Assembly (NCBI GenBank): GCA_964505535.1
Contig: CAZDIU010000016.1
Coordinates: 1 to 36,602 of the forward strand
Length of the DNA: 36,602 bases
From: JAABRU01 sp964505535
GTDB taxonomy: Bacteria; Desulfobacterota; Desulfobacteria; Desulfobacterales; Desulfococcaceae
Direction: 5' to 3'
The notes below the pieces were generated by a model that was not told the origin of the DNA, searched no databases, and saw nothing but the letters and a program-made list of their open reading frames with translations. This document shows, one piece after another, positions 8,256-16,186 of this stretch. Numbering within the stretch: position 1 is the first letter of the stretch; each line of letters opens with the position of its first letter. The position numbers were made by a program, and so were the translations under genes.

Positions 8256-9554
8256 ATGACTGAAATCATTGATGTAAAGGCAAGGGAAGTGCTGGATTCA
8301 CGGGGAAATCCCACTGTGGAAGTGGAACTGGAACTGGCCTGCGGTGCCATGGGACGGGCCATAGTTCCTTCCGGAGCTTCCACAGGACAGCGGGAGGCTT
8401 TGGAACTTCGGGATACGGAAGACAGCCGTTATGGAGGAAAAGGGGTAATCCAGGCCGTAAAAAATGTGATCAATGTGATCGCCCCCTCCATTCAGGGGAT
8501 GAACGCTGCAGATCAGTTCGCGCTGGATTTGCACCTCATCGAACTGGATGGAACTGAAAACAAATCCAAACTCGGGGCCAATGCCATACTGGGGGTTTCC
8601 ATGGCTGCTGCCCGGGCTGCGGCTCAGGCATACAGCATGCCCCTGTACAAATATCTGGGCGGAATCAATGCCCGGTATCTGCCCATCCCCATGATGAATG
8701 TGATCAATGGCGGGGCTCATGCTGCCAACAATCTGGACATACAGGAATTCATGATTATTCCCTTTGGCGCTGAATCCTTTGCCCAGGCTGTGCGCATGGG
8801 AGCGGAAACCTTTCACGCTTTGAAAAAAATCCTCAAAGGCAAAGGACTGAACACGGCTGTGGGCGATGAAGGGGGCTTTGCTCCTGATTTGGAATCCAAC
8901 GAGGCTGCGATTCAACTGATTATGAAAGCCATTGAGACAGCAGGCTATGTTCCGGGACAGGACATCGGTCTGGGTCTGGACGCGGCTGCGAGCGAATTCC
9001 GCAAAGACGGCAGCTATGTGCTGGGTTCGGAAAACCGGATTCTCACAGCTTCGGAAATGATTGATTATTACGGTGAACTGGTTGCCAAATATCCCATTCT
9101 CTCCATTGAGGACGGCCTGGCCGAGGATGACTGGGACGGTTGGGATGAAATGACAGAAAAACTGGGGATTGGCGTCCAACTGGTGGGGGATGACATTTTT
9201 GTGACCAATCCCCAGATCTTTGCCGAAGGCATTGAAAACGGCATTGCCAATTCCATTCTGATCAAACTCAACCAGATTGGAACCGTGTCAGAAACCCTGG
9301 AAACCATCAGCATGGCCAAGGAAGCCGGATACACAACCGTCATTTCCCACCGTTCCGGCGAAACCGAGGACACCTTTATCGCTGATCTGGCTGTGGGCAT
9401 GAACGCGGGTCAGATCAAAACCGGGTCCCTTTCCCGCACGGATCGGATCGCCAAGTACAATCAGCTCATCCGCATTGAAGAGGAACTGGGAAATTCAGCC
9501 ATGTTTTCCGACAGTGTTTTTGTGTTTGATGAAGGGGAAGATACAGAGGAATAA
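8256..9554 (+). CDS. eno: Enolase
   Basis: Converts 2-phosphoglycerate to phosphoenolpyruvate in glycolysis and gluconeogenesis, in the cytoplasm. The 432-residue length is normal for bacterial enolases. The N-terminus DVKAREVLDSRGNPTVEVE, the GDEGGFAP loop, the metal-site stretches SIEDGLAEDDWDGW and VGDDIFVTNP, and the signature ILIKLNQIGTVSETL are all intact, as is the C-terminal HRSGETEDTFIADLAVG. The start ATG follows AAAAGGAG with a suitable spacer. A hairpin repeat about 90 bases after the stop may terminate transcription before pyrG. Confidence 0.99.
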   Translation: MTEIIDVKAREVLDSRGNPTVEVELELACGAMGRAIVPSGASTGQREALELRDTEDSRYGGKGVIQAVKNVINVIAPSIQGMNAADQFALDLHLIELDGTENKSKLGANAILGVSMAAARAAAQAYSMPLYKYLGGINARYLPIPMMNVINGGAHAANNLDIQEFMIIPFGAESFAQAVRMGAETFHALKKILKGKGLNTAVGDEGGFAPDLESNEAAIQLIMKAIETAGYVPGQDIGLGLDAAASEFRKDGSYVLGSENRILTASEMIDYYGELVAKYPILSIEDGLAEDDWDGWDEMTEKLGIGVQLVGDDIFVTNPQIFAEGIENGIANSILIKLNQIGTVSETLETISMAKEAGYTTVISHRSGETEDTFIADLAVGMNAGQIKTGSLSRTDRIAKYNQLIRIEEELGNSAMFSDSVFVFDEGEDTEE

Positions 9555-9644
9555 AAGGGAACTGTCTGCATACCGCACAAGTGAAAATATGAACAGCGGA
9601 GATTATGCCCTTATACGTAATGAACCAAAGGCTTTCGGGTATTC

Positions 9645-9679
9645 AAAAAACCGGATTTTTCTGAAAAATCCGGTTTTTC
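9645..9679. repeat. CCGG hairpin repeat, likely terminator, 3' of enolase
   Basis: A perfect 15-base stem (AAAAACCGGATTTTT at 9646-9660, its complement at 9664-9678) with a 3-base loop. The T-rich ends would serve as a bidirectional terminator between eno and pyrG. The same core recurs at 14362-14394, 29171-29207 and 30132-30168, so it belongs to a dispersed family. Flanking bases (for example a TTCGGGTATTC arm) also resemble the longer copies. Confidence 0.75.
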
Positions 9680-9874
9680 GGAAAAGACCGTACCTGAAAA
9701 CTCATGCTGACCTGCCAGAGCCGGTGTCCGGAACCTGCCTGACTTCCGGATTCCGTGCCTGTCAGAAATGGCACCAGCCTGTCCGGTTTTTGGAAGGGCT
9801 GCCTTACTATCAGTGAACAACCGGAATCCGGGCCTTTCTCAGAATCCGGATTCTGTTTTGCAACGGGGAAATCA

Positions 9875-11521
9875 ATGGCTTCCAATTCAAAATATATTTT
9901 TGTCACCGGCGGTGTGCTGTCCTCTTTGGGGAAAGGGCTGGCTTCGGCCTCCATCGGTGCGCTTCTGGAAACCCGGGGACTCAGCGTGACCATACAGAAA
10001 CTGGATCCCTACATCAATGTGGATCCCGGCACCATGAACCCTTTTCAGCACGGAGAGGTTTTTGTCACGGATGACGGAGCGGAAACCGATCTGGATCTGG
10101 GACACTACGAGCGGTTCACCAAGGCTGTCATGAGCCGGAAAAACAATTTCACCAGCGGCAGAATCTATCATTCGGTCATCACCAAAGAGCGGCGGGGAGA
10201 CTATCTGGGGGGAACCGTGCAGGTCATTCCCCATATCACAGACGAGATCAAAAACAGCATCCGGCTGGTGTCCAACGGCGCGGACATTGTGATTGTGGAA
10301 ATCGGCGGAACCATCGGCGATATTGAAAGCCTTCCCTTTCTGGAGGCCATTCGTCAGTTCCGGGCTGATGCAGGCAAGGAAAATGTGCTGTACATCCATC
10401 TCACGCTGGTTCCCTATATCGCGACTGCCGGGGAAGTGAAAACCAAACCCACCCAGCACAGTGTCAAAGAACTCCGGAGCATCGGCATTCAGCCCGACAT
10501 TCTGCTGTGCAGAACCGTGATTCCCCTTTCCAATGAGATCAAATCCAAGATTGCCCTGTACTGTGATGTGGACAAGAATTCGGTCATTACCGCCAAAGAT
10601 GTCGACTGCATCTATGAGGTTCCTCTGGGGTTTCACAAAGAGGGACTGGATGACCGGATTGTGGAAAAACTGCATATCTGGACCCGTGCCCCCCGGCTGG
10701 AGGCATGGGAGAATTTTGTCCGGCAGTACAAATCCCCGGAACATGCTGTCACCATCGCGATTGTGGGAAAATATGTGGATCTGACCGAATCCTACAAAAG
10801 TCTCAACGAGGCCCTTTATCACGGGGGGGTGGCACACCGCAGCAAAGTGAATCTTGCCTTTGTGGATTCGGAAACCATCACTCCGGACAACTGTGCGGAA
10901 AAGCTGAAAAATGCAGACGCCATACTGGTTCCGGGCGGATTCGGTCCCAGGGGCATTGAGGGAAAAATCTGCGCGGCCGGCTATGCGCGGGAAAAGAAGA
11001 TTCCCTATTTCGGCATCTGTCTGGGAATGCACATTGCCGTCATTGAATTTGCCCGCAATGTGGCAGGCATGAAAGACGCGCACGGTCAGGAATTTGATCT
11101 GACCACTCCGCACCCGGTCATTTATCTGATGAAGGAATGGTTTGACGAGCAGACCCGGACCGTGCAGACCCGTGACCTGAATTCGGAAAAAGGCGGAACC
11201 ATGCGGCTGGGGGCCTATCCCTGCCGGGTGACAAAGGATACGCTCGCGTATGCGGCCTATCAGTCCGAAATGATTTCCGAGCGGCACCGGCATCGCTATG
11301 AATTCAACAACGCGTACAGGGAAAAACTGGAAGAATGCGGCATGGTCATCAGCGGCACATCCCCGGACGGCCAGTTGGTGGAAATCATGGAACTCAAAGA
11401 TCATCCCTGGTTTCTGGGGTGCCAGTTTCATCCGGAATTCAAATCCCGTCCCATGAACCCCCATCCCCTGTTTGCGTCTTTCATCAAAGCGGCTCTGGAC
11501 GGCTCCCTGAAGACAAAATGA
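9875..11521 (+). CDS. pyrG: CTP synthase
   Basis: Makes CTP from UTP with glutamine as nitrogen donor; last step of pyrimidine nucleotide synthesis. I start at the ATG at 9875 (548 residues, the usual length), where MASNSKYIFVTGGVLSSLGK gives the expected N-terminus; upstream frame extension to 9755 is not conserved-looking. The synthetase domain shows GGVLSSLGKGLASASIG and LDPYINVDPGTMNPFQHGEV. The C-terminal class I glutamine amidotransferase domain shows GGFGPRG and GICLGMH with the nucleophile at Cys382, and HPEF near the end. The 320-base gap after eno carries a terminator-like hairpin, so it probably has its own promoter. Confidence 0.98.
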   Translation: MASNSKYIFVTGGVLSSLGKGLASASIGALLETRGLSVTIQKLDPYINVDPGTMNPFQHGEVFVTDDGAETDLDLGHYERFTKAVMSRKNNFTSGRIYHSVITKERRGDYLGGTVQVIPHITDEIKNSIRLVSNGADIVIVEIGGTIGDIESLPFLEAIRQFRADAGKENVLYIHLTLVPYIATAGEVKTKPTQHSVKELRSIGIQPDILLCRTVIPLSNEIKSKIALYCDVDKNSVITAKDVDCIYEVPLGFHKEGLDDRIVEKLHIWTRAPRLEAWENFVRQYKSPEHAVTIAIVGKYVDLTESYKSLNEALYHGGVAHRSKVNLAFVDSETITPDNCAEKLKNADAILVPGGFGPRGIEGKICAAGYAREKKIPYFGICLGMHIAVIEFARNVAGMKDAHGQEFDLTTPHPVIYLMKEWFDEQTRTVQTRDLNSEKGGTMRLGAYPCRVTKDTLAYAAYQSEMISERHRHRYEFNNAYREKLEECGMVISGTSPDGQLVEIMELKDHPWFLGCQFHPEFKSRPMNPHPLFASFIKAALDGSLKTK

Positions 11522-11555
11522 AAATAAGCGGACTGTCAAATAAATTCTTTGCATT

Positions 11556-11668
11556 TGTGTTCAGGTGTCAGGTTTCGGGTGTCAGGGACCAGACAATGAA
11601 ACCTGAACACTGAAACCGGTCTGTCAGAAATTTTCAACTCTTTGCATATGAAAGAACTTTCTTGACAG
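11556..11668 (+). repeat. Dispersed repeat, inverted copy at 29391-29476
   Basis: About 75 bases around the segment ending in CTTTGCATATGAAAGAACTT are almost identical to the reverse complement of 29391-29476. The outer part contains its own inverted arms (CAGGTTTC / GAAACCTG). A degraded third copy lies near 29985-30060 in the same orientation as this one. Fills most of the gap between pyrG and the copper ATPase. Confidence 0.8.
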
Positions 11669-11777
11669 TCCAGTAAGTCTGCAGACAGAAACTTTCCCCG
11701 TCATCTGATCAACGCTGCACTTGATACCGGTTTGACGCGGGTTTCGCAGGAAAAAGCACAGGCTGAAGGAGGAGACT

Positions 11778-14267
11778 ATGTCTGAACAGACACTTCGATT
11801 CCCGGTTTCCGGCATGAGCTGCGCAAACTGCGCCATGAATATTGAAAGAAGTGTGAAAAAACTGCCCGGAATTGTCCGCGCGGATGTCAGTTTTGCCACA
11901 GAGGAAGTTTCACTGGTGTTTGATCCCGCTGCGGTGAAACTCCCTGCGATCGCGGAGGCCATCCGCAAAGCCGGATTCCGTGTGAACACGGTGAAAACCG
12001 AGTTTCCGGTTTCCGGCATGACCTGTGCCAACTGCGCCATGAACATTGAAAGAACCCTGAACCGGAAAGTTCCGGGTGTGGTCTCGGCATCTGTCAATTT
12101 TGCGTTGGAACGGGTGGCCGTGGAATATCTGCCCTCGCTCACTTCGCCGGATCAGATGGCCGGGGCCATCCGGAAAATCGGTTTTGAAGCCATTCTGACC
12201 TCAGAAGACGAAGATGCCGCAGACGCGGAACAGGCTGCACGGGAACGCGAACTCGCGGATCAGAAACGGAAATTTTATACCGGCGTTGTTTTTGCGCTTC
12301 CCCTCTTTGTCCTGAGCATGGCAAGGGATTTCGGGCTGACCGGTGCATGGGCGCACGCGGCCTGGGTCAACTGGTTTTTCCTGTTTCTGGCCACACCTGT
12401 GCAGTTTTACACCGGATGGGATTATTATACCGGTGCATGGAAAAATCTGCGGAACAAAACCGCAAACATGGATGTTCTGGTGGCAATGGGCTCCTCTGTG
12501 GCCTATTTCTATTCATTGGGTCTTCTGGTCTTTCCCGCGCACGGGCAGCATGTGTATTTTGAAACCTCGGCAGTGATCATCACCCTGATCCGGCTGGGAA
12601 AAATGCTGGAATCCCGGACCAAGGGCCGCACGGGAGCGGCCATTCGCAAACTCATGGATCTGAGCCCCCGGACAGCCGTGGTCATCCGGAATGGCAGGGA
12701 GGAGGAAATCCCCAGCGCAGACGTGCAAAAGGGCGATACGGTTCTGGTGCGTCCGGGCCAGCGCATTCCGGTGGACGGACAGGTGCTGGAAGGCCGTTCC
12801 GCAGTGGATGAATCCATGCTCAGCGGGGAATCCCTTCCGGTGGACAAAGGGCCGGGAGACAATGTCATCGGCGGCACAGTCAATCAGCAGGGACTGCTGA
12901 AATTTCAGGCCACCCGCGTGGGAAAGGAAACTGCCCTTGCACAGATTATCCGGCTGGTCCAGGATGCCCAGAGCAGCAAGGCTCCGATTCAGGCGCTGGC
13001 GGACAAAGTTGCCGCAGTCTTTGTGCCCTCGGTCATCAGCATTGCCTTTCTTGTGTTTGCCCTGTGGTGGGGCATTGGCGGTGAATTTGTTCCTGCCATG
13101 ATCCGCATGGTCGCGGTGCTGGTCATTGCCTGCCCCTGCGCGCTGGGGCTGGCCACACCCACCGCCATCATGGCCGGAACCGGAAAAGGAGCGGAAAAGG
13201 GCATTCTGTTCAAAAACAGTCAGGCTTTGGAAATGACAGCCCAGTTGGATACCCTGGTGCTGGACAAAACCGGAACCCTTACAATGGGAGAACCGCTTGT
13301 CACCGACATTGTGCCTCTGGGAGAGGAAACAAAGGAACCGGCACAACTGCTTCAGACTGCGGCTTCTGTGGAAAAAGGCTCAGAGCATCCTCTGGGAAAG
13401 GCCATAGTGAAGGAAGCCGTGAAACAGAACCTGCCTCTTTCAGATCCCCTTGATTTCAAGGCATCCGGAGGTCTGGGCGTGGAAGCTGTGATTGAGAACA
13501 CGCACTTTTTTGTGGGAAAACCGGAATGGTTTGCAGAGTTGGGAATTGCCATTGATCCAATCCGGCCTGAGATTGAAACCCTGCAGGCGCAGGGAAAAAC
13601 CGTCATGGTGACGGCAGCGCAGAGCAAAGTGGAAGGTCTGATAGCCGTTGCGGATCAGATCAAACCCGAAGCACCGGAGGCCATTGACAGACTTCGCTCA
13701 ATGGGACTGCAAACCATTATGCTCACCGGCGACAATCTTCGGACAGCACAGGCTGTGGCAGCCCAGGTGCATATGGATGAGATTTTGGCAGAAGTGCGGC
13801 CTGAGGAAAAAGGGGAAAAAATCAGACAACTGAAAGAAAGCGGAAAAACCGTTGGCATGGTCGGAGACGGAATCAATGATGCGCCTGCGCTGGCAATGGC
13901 GGATGTGGGCATTGCCATTGGCACAGGCACGGATGTGGCCATTGAGGCCGGGGATGTGATTCTGTCCCGCGGGAATCTGGATGGTCTTGTGCAGGCGGTT
14001 CTGCTGAGCCGCCAGACCCTGCGCACCATCCGGCAGAATCTGTTCTGGGCCTTTGTTTACAATATCATTCTCATTCCGGTGGCAGCAGGGGCACTGCATC
14101 CCTTTGCCTCTGTTCCGGAGTTTTTAAGGCATCTGCATCCCATCCTCGCAGCTTTGGCCATGTCTTTAAGCAGCATCACCGTGGTGACAAACAGTCTGCG
14201 CCTGTCCAAAAGCAGGCAGATAAATGGGTTATCATCATCCAGTGTTCAGCGGAGCGCTGAAGTTTGA
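11778..14267 (+). CDS. copA: Cu(I)-type P1B ATPase with two HMA domains
   Basis: Inner-membrane pump that exports monovalent copper (or silver) at the cost of ATP. The 829 residues contain two N-terminal heavy-metal-binding domains, each with GM(S/T)CANC (Cys15/Cys18 and Cys83/Cys86). Then come the membrane helices, the actuator motif SGES, the transport motif CPC at 452-454 followed by ALGLATPTA, the phosphorylation motif DKTGTLT with Asp496, SEHPLG, and the hinge GDGINDAPAL. CPC with two CANC-type HMA domains points to Cu(I) over Zn/Cd. The ATG follows AAGGAGGAG. I see no clear CueR-type operator upstream. A hairpin repeat lies about 95 bases after the stop. Confidence 0.95.
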   Translation: MSEQTLRFPVSGMSCANCAMNIERSVKKLPGIVRADVSFATEEVSLVFDPAAVKLPAIAEAIRKAGFRVNTVKTEFPVSGMTCANCAMNIERTLNRKVPGVVSASVNFALERVAVEYLPSLTSPDQMAGAIRKIGFEAILTSEDEDAADAEQAARERELADQKRKFYTGVVFALPLFVLSMARDFGLTGAWAHAAWVNWFFLFLATPVQFYTGWDYYTGAWKNLRNKTANMDVLVAMGSSVAYFYSLGLLVFPAHGQHVYFETSAVIITLIRLGKMLESRTKGRTGAAIRKLMDLSPRTAVVIRNGREEEIPSADVQKGDTVLVRPGQRIPVDGQVLEGRSAVDESMLSGESLPVDKGPGDNVIGGTVNQQGLLKFQATRVGKETALAQIIRLVQDAQSSKAPIQALADKVAAVFVPSVISIAFLVFALWWGIGGEFVPAMIRMVAVLVIACPCALGLATPTAIMAGTGKGAEKGILFKNSQALEMTAQLDTLVLDKTGTLTMGEPLVTDIVPLGEETKEPAQLLQTAASVEKGSEHPLGKAIVKEAVKQNLPLSDPLDFKASGGLGVEAVIENTHFFVGKPEWFAELGIAIDPIRPEIETLQAQGKTVMVTAAQSKVEGLIAVADQIKPEAPEAIDRLRSMGLQTIMLTGDNLRTAQAVAAQVHMDEILAEVRPEEKGEKIRQLKESGKTVGMVGDGINDAPALAMADVGIAIGTGTDVAIEAGDVILSRGNLDGLVQAVLLSRQTLRTIRQNLFWAFVYNIILIPVAAGALHPFASVPEFLRHLHPILAALAMSLSSITVVTNSLRLSKSRQINGLSSSSVQRSAEV

Positions 14268-14671
14268 CGATTGGCAGTGCCCTTCATTGCTGATACAGTT
14301 ATACCGATTCTCCATTGAAAAAATACTTATAAGCAGGCAAAAAGAATTTTCCGTGTATTCAAAAAACCGGATTTTTTTGAAAAATCCGGTTTTTCTGAAT
14401 AACTTTATGCCTGAAAAAAATTATGTTTCAGATCAATGGCGAATCGGTATGACTGATTTACCCAATTTTTCGTCAGACTGCTTCATTCCGCAGATTTGCC
14501 TGCATACGGATTGACAACACAGGCACATCCGTATTGAAAGCGGTTTTATCACCGTATTGCATACATACCCATGCAAAAATTACATCCAATGTCAGATGAA
14601 AGCTTTTTGGGTCAACATGAAAAGCGCCAACTGACCGTTTCATTTTTCTGTGACAATGTATATGAGATCCG
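14268..14671. other. Intergenic, repeat-bearing, no supported gene
   Basis: Between the copper ATPase and the BREX operon, which converge here. It contains the hairpin repeat listed separately and about 270 bases (14400-14671) in which I see no convincing coding frame, RNA or promoter. Confidence 0.6.
14356..14401. repeat. CCGG hairpin repeat, likely terminator, 3' of copper ATPase
   Basis: A near-perfect inverted repeat of about 21 bases per arm (TATTCAAAAAACCGGATTTTT and its complement) with a short loop and T-rich ends. Same family as the copy after enolase. Placed where the copper ATPase transcript should end. Confidence 0.78.
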
Positions 14672-14676
14672 AAGTA

Positions 14677-14759
14677 AGGGTCTGTATCAAAATAACCTGT
14701 TATAAACCCTGAGGGTTTCCGGACAGGAAAATTGTACATGTCATTTTTTTACAAGCCCT
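14677..14759. mobile_element. MITE-like element, 83 bases, abutting the brxL stop
   Basis: Imperfect terminal inverted repeats of about 24 bases (left AGGGTCTGTATCAAAATAAC; right, read inward, AGGGCTTGTAAAAAAATGAC) surround a palindromic centre (AAACCCTGAGGGTTT). It is flanked by a perfect 5-base direct repeat, AAGTA, at 14672-14676 and 14760-14764, as left by transposition. No room for a protein, so it would depend on a transposase elsewhere. A second copy is at 28702-28779. Confidence 0.75.
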
Positions 14760-14764
14760 AAGTA

Positions 14765-16186
14765 TTACTTCACTCTTATATCCGGCAAATCTTCCTTATA
14801 TTCACTGTCCATCATGGCAAGCTGCTTCCGGATGATTCCCCTTTTTTCAATGGCCGGTTTGAGGCAGAAATCATTGAAATCTTCTTTGTTTACCTGATCC
14901 GCATTTTTCACATGGGGAAACAGCAGTTTCAGATACGCACAGGACATTCTTTTAATGGCGGTCGTATCCCTGGTATCCGCATTTCTGGGAATATCCAGCA
15001 GTTCTCCGACAATATGGGAATAATCCGTTTTATCTCTTAATAAATGCAGAATCTCTGAAAAATATTCCACGTTCAGTGTATATCCTCTGACCTTGAGATT
15101 TTCATTCATGCGCTCCAGTTTCCAACCTTCGATAAAACCGTGAAAGCGTTCCAGTAAGGCAGAGGATTGAAAAAAAGACGGTAATCCGGAAAAATATTTG
15201 CCTGTCAGCGGCTGTTTGTCATGGGAAAGGGGAATATTTCCCAGCAGCATCAGACCTGCGGAGCCTGTTCCTCTTGTGTTGGCAACGGTAAATGAACCGT
15301 ATTCCAGATAATTCTTTAATGCGCCCTGCAATTCGTTTTCATCGGAAAAACGGATGGTTTCCACTTCATCCATTGCCACAAAATCATATCGTGTAATAAT
15401 TCCCATTAAATTTCTGGAAATGTCATAAAACAGCTTTGCCCTGGTGACAGTGCCGCCGCTGATAAGCCATCCGTATTTCGTAATATTCCCGAAAATATAG
15501 GATTTTCCGGTTCCTTTGGGAGCCAGTTCAATGATATTCAGATTCGGTTCTGCAAAGACCAGTAAACGGCTGATAAACAGCAGTTTTTGGGTAAGGCTTT
15601 TAAAACCTTCGGGATTGTATTCCATTGAGCGGATCAGCACATCTGTCCATTCTGTTAGGCTGAATTCTTTTCTGGCTTCCCGGAAATATTCAATATCCAC
15701 ATCATAGGGCTTGAAAGGTTTGTAATCGGTTATTTCAACAGCCCCTTTGTCTTTGCCTTCCGGCGGTGTGTAGATCAGGGAAATAATTCCCCACATTTCC
15801 CCTTCTTTTAATGCACTGTGTTTTTTTGCCACATGATCCGGAATTCTTCCTTCATTGCTTTTGATACCCAGATCCGGTACAGAAAATCGGAGAGCGTTTT
15901 TCAATATATCTGTTTCCACAATAAAACGGGTCAGTATGGTGACTTCTTCCCCATGGGTCCTGATTCTGTTTTTGATGTCACTTTCTTTGTGCGGAATATG
16001 TTCTTCCATGAATATGGATAATCCTTGTAAATCCAGTTCACCATTTTCATCGGTAAATTTGCGGATTAACCAGTCTTTGATAAAGGAAGGCAGATTTTTT
16101 CCTGTAAAAATGCTGTATCTTTTCGGAATTTTATATACAGAAACATCCGGAAATACGCTTTGGATTTTTTGATCGGTCTGATTCAT
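14765..16186 (-). CDS. brxL: BrxL, short Lon-related AAA+ protein of the BREX system
   Basis: Last gene of the BREX operon, 473 residues. The centre is an AAA+ ATPase with Walker A ELAPKGTGKSYIFG (Lys228) and Walker B YDFVAMDEVETIRF, followed by GNIPLSHD and an arginine-bearing stretch ALLERFHGFIEGW. This is the pattern of the BREX Lon-like family. The longer BrxL form has a C-terminal Lon protease domain; here the protein stops soon after the ATPase and no Ser-Lys protease segment is visible, so it is the short form. Known BrxL proteins are DNA-binding ring ATPases needed for phage defence. Its ATG overlaps the pglZ TGA by one base (TGATG). A MITE-like element sits directly behind its stop. 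Confidence 0.88.
   Translation of the reverse strand: MNQTDQKIQSVFPDVSVYKIPKRYSIFTGKNLPSFIKDWLIRKFTDENGELDLQGLSIFMEEHIPHKESDIKNRIRTHGEEVTILTRFIVETDILKNALRFSVPDLGIKSNEGRIPDHVAKKHSALKEGEMWGIISLIYTPPEGKDKGAVEITDYKPFKPYDVDIEYFREARKEFSLTEWTDVLIRSMEYNPEGFKSLTQKLLFISRLLVFAEPNLNIIELAPKGTGKSYIFGNITKYGWLISGGTVTRAKLFYDISRNLMGIITRYDFVAMDEVETIRFSDENELQGALKNYLEYGSFTVANTRGTGSAGLMLLGNIPLSHDKQPLTGKYFSGLPSFFQSSALLERFHGFIEGWKLERMNENLKVRGYTLNVEYFSEILHLLRDKTDYSHIVGELLDIPRNADTRDTTAIKRMSCAYLKLLFPHVKNADQVNKEDFNDFCLKPAIEKRGIIRKQLAMMDSEYKEDLPDIRVK

Noticed and set aside
8298..9179. 293-residue open frame opposite enolase
   Set aside because: Antisense shadow of eno.
9887..11554. 555-residue open frame opposite pyrG
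   Set aside because: It is the antisense shadow of a certain CTP synthase gene; its residues are His/Phe/Gly-rich with no domain pattern.
12513..13346. 277-residue open frame opposite the copper ATPase
   Set aside because: Shadow of the P1B ATPase; composition is that of a reversed coding strand and no motif is visible.
14473..14739. 88-residue minus-strand frame
   Set aside because: No ribosome site or recognisable pattern, and its start lies inside the MITE-like element.
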